Source: Bacillota bacterium
Lineage (GTDB): Bacteria; Bacillota; Clostridia; Christensenellales; Aristaeellaceae
Length of the DNA stretch: 15,060 nt
Assembly (NCBI GenBank): GCA_023392515.1
Contig: JAEVYX010000106.1
Span: 1-15,060, forward strand
Reading direction: 5' to 3'
In this document: in pieces, positions 14,311 to 15,060 of the stretch
How the letters are laid out: every line of letters starts with the position of its first letter
Numbering within the stretch: the stretch's first letter is position 1
Position numbers and translations under genes: made by a program
Notes under the pieces: model-generated
Database searches by the model: none
Told to the model about the DNA's origin: nothing
The model's input: the letters and a program-made list of their open reading frames with translations, nothing else

Positions 14311-14629
14311 AACCCTTTAATACTACAACGAAAGGCAGATTCGTTTCGTGAAGGGAAAGTGCTTGATTTGCGTGTAATAAATAGATTCGGCCTCATGATG
14401 TCCGCATAGCGGTTCAATACTGCGGGATTTTCGGCACTGACGGACTTGCATATCTTCAATGACAACAGTGGTGCCACCCCGGTACCTAAGGGAAAGGATT
14501 TCACGTCTTCAACCGTAACAAAAAGTGTTCTTCCTAACGGCATCTAACGAACTTGATGAAATTTGCGAGGTGTTTACTAATCCTGTTTATCGCAAGTGTG
14601 GAAAGATCCTTATAAAAATGTTTGATTAG
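14311..14629 (+). pseudogene. Possible decayed coding stretch, identity unknown
   Basis: In one plus frame, codons from 14311 to 14544 are open except for a TAG at 14407 and end at TAA 14545. A second frame, open from about 14514, continues to TAG 14627 with protein-like content (NELDEICEVFTNPVYRKC). There is no start codon with a ribosome binding site, but a terminator lies 28 bases after the last stop. This pattern fits a gene broken by a stop and a frameshift. An overlapping minus frame (14543-14307) is also open but has no ribosome binding site. I do not recognise the protein. Confidence 0.25.
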
Positions 14630-14656
14630 TAGCGGGCAATATTCATGAACTGTATG

Positions 14657-14683
14657 GGGCAGGATTCAACCTTGCCCTTTTTT
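14657..14683 (+). terminator. Plus-strand terminator-like hairpin
   Basis: GGGCAGG (14657-14663) pairs with CCTTGCCC (14670-14677) with one bulged T, around a 6-base loop, followed by TTTTTT. No intact plus-strand gene precedes it, so it may belong to the possible decayed gene or to a small RNA. Confidence 0.65.
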
Positions 14684-14772
14684 ATTACTTTATCACGACC
14701 TGCTCTCCGCGTCAAGATGATAAGGCACGGCATCGCTTACAAGTAAACTCTTGTCCAATTGCTATGTCGGGC

Positions 14773-14801
14773 TTGTTATGGCGTACGTTTCAATGTATAC
14801 T
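14773..14801 (+). promoter_or_regulatory. Predicted promoter of the ArsR-type regulator
   Basis: TTGTTA (14773-14778), 17-base spacer, TATACT (14796-14801), about 33 bases from the predicted RNA start to the ATG at 14841. Both boxes are close to the sigma-A consensus (4 and 5 of 6). Confidence 0.7.
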
Positions 14802-14840
14802 CTTCGATAGATGCCTTTGGCACACATGATGGAGGTTTAC

Positions 14841-15060
14841 ATGTCAAACGAAAACTACATAAAGCAAATGGAATTGCATTTGGAAGACGTGCCCTCGGTG
14901 CAAAAAGTAATGCACGCGCTGTCAACGGATTTGCGCCTTAGAATCCTATTGATGACCGGCAATAAAACCATGAGCATCTGTGAATTGGCAGAAGCTTTGG
15001 ATATGCCAATCTCAACAATCGCGGTAAATATCAGCGTACTTGAGAAAGCAGGCCTACTAA
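14841..15060 (+). CDS. ArsR-family winged-helix regulator, N-terminal part (cut by window edge)
   Basis: 73 codons are visible before the right edge. GGAGG lies 5 bases upstream of the ATG. Seen: a leader helix (1-30), then LRLRILLMTGNKTMSICELAEALDMPISTIAVNISVLEKAGLL (31-73), which is the ArsR helix-turn-helix: TMSICELAEALD, then the recognition helix ISTIAVNISVLEKAGLL. The metal-binding ELCVCD-type motif is absent; a single Cys47 stands in SICELA. Family members of this non-metal type often control sugar or stress genes next to them, but the downstream gene lies outside the window. It has its own strong promoter. Identity as a regulator is secure; its ligand and targets are not. Confidence 0.85.
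   Translation, partial: MSNENYIKQMELHLEDVPSVQKVMHALSTDLRLRILLMTGNKTMSICELAEALDMPISTIAVNISVLEKAGLL

Larger units (their letters stand above)
14184..14840. other. Long intergenic region with regulatory sites and possible gene decay
   Basis: This 657-base stretch holds the ribosome binding site and AT-rich upstream region of the secreted-protein gene, the palindrome at 14271, a possible broken coding stretch (14311-14629), a plus-strand terminator (14657) and the ArsR-gene promoter (14773). I found no intact gene with a ribosome binding site in either direction. Confidence 0.6.

Noticed and set aside
14307..14543. 78-codon minus-strand open frame
   Set aside because: No ribosome binding site and no recognisable domain; it overlaps the plus-strand stretch that is followed by a terminator. 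I could not decide firmly, so it is only mentioned.
14759..14941. 60-codon plus-strand open frame overlapping the ArsR start
   Set aside because: It covers the promoter and start of the ArsR gene in another frame and has no binding site.

Overview
The window looks like a chromosomal segment of an uncultured-type Bacillota (Clostridia-like) bacterium. The reasons are strong AGGAGG-type ribosome binding sites, TTG and GTG starts placed correctly behind them, sigma-A-like promoters, U-tract hairpin terminators, and a CUT1 sugar ABC transporter paired with a membrane-bound AraC/YesN-type regulator. There are ten protein genes, two of them cut by the window edges. I saw no rRNA, tRNA, CRISPR array or insertion sequence.

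Left part (1-8850), a sugar-uptake and catabolism locus. On the minus strand, reading right to left, are a solute-binding protein (4119-2488), two CUT1 permeases (2412-1489 and 1472-546) and the start of an L-fucose/L-arabinose isomerase-like enzyme (505 to beyond base 1). They are closely spaced and look like one operon. A divergent gene (4485-6605) encodes a two-transmembrane AraC regulator with an extracytoplasmic sensor region, the usual partner of such transporters. Downstream, behind its own terminator and promoter, is a 686-residue cytoplasmic TIM-barrel glycoside-hydrolase-like protein (6790-8850, resembling DUF6259). The inferred route is sensing outside the cell, import of an oligosaccharide, cleavage in the cytoplasm and isomerisation of the released sugar. 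The substrate cannot be read from the sequence. No transporter ATPase is present, so a shared MsmX-type ATPase elsewhere is likely.

Middle part (8851-13273). After a spacer of about 440 bases comes a two-gene operon: an AraC-type DNA-binding domain fused to a GNAT acetyltransferase (9288-10133), then a HelD-like UvrD/Rep-family ATPase (10126-12255) overlapping it by 8 bases. HelD proteins release stalled RNA polymerase and can give rifamycin tolerance, so this may be a stress or antibiotic-response unit. By eye, the HelD gene is more AT-rich than the sugar genes. Convergent to it is a DUF89/ARMT1-like metal-dependent phosphatase (13191-12316).

Right part (13274-15060). A secreted peptidoglycan-binding-domain protein with a three-unit Pro/Thr/Ile-rich tail repeat lies on the minus strand (14183-13404), ending at a bidirectional hairpin terminator. 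The next 657 bases hold a palindrome, a possible decayed coding stretch, a terminator and a clear promoter. That promoter drives an ArsR-type regulator (14841 onward) that runs off the right edge.
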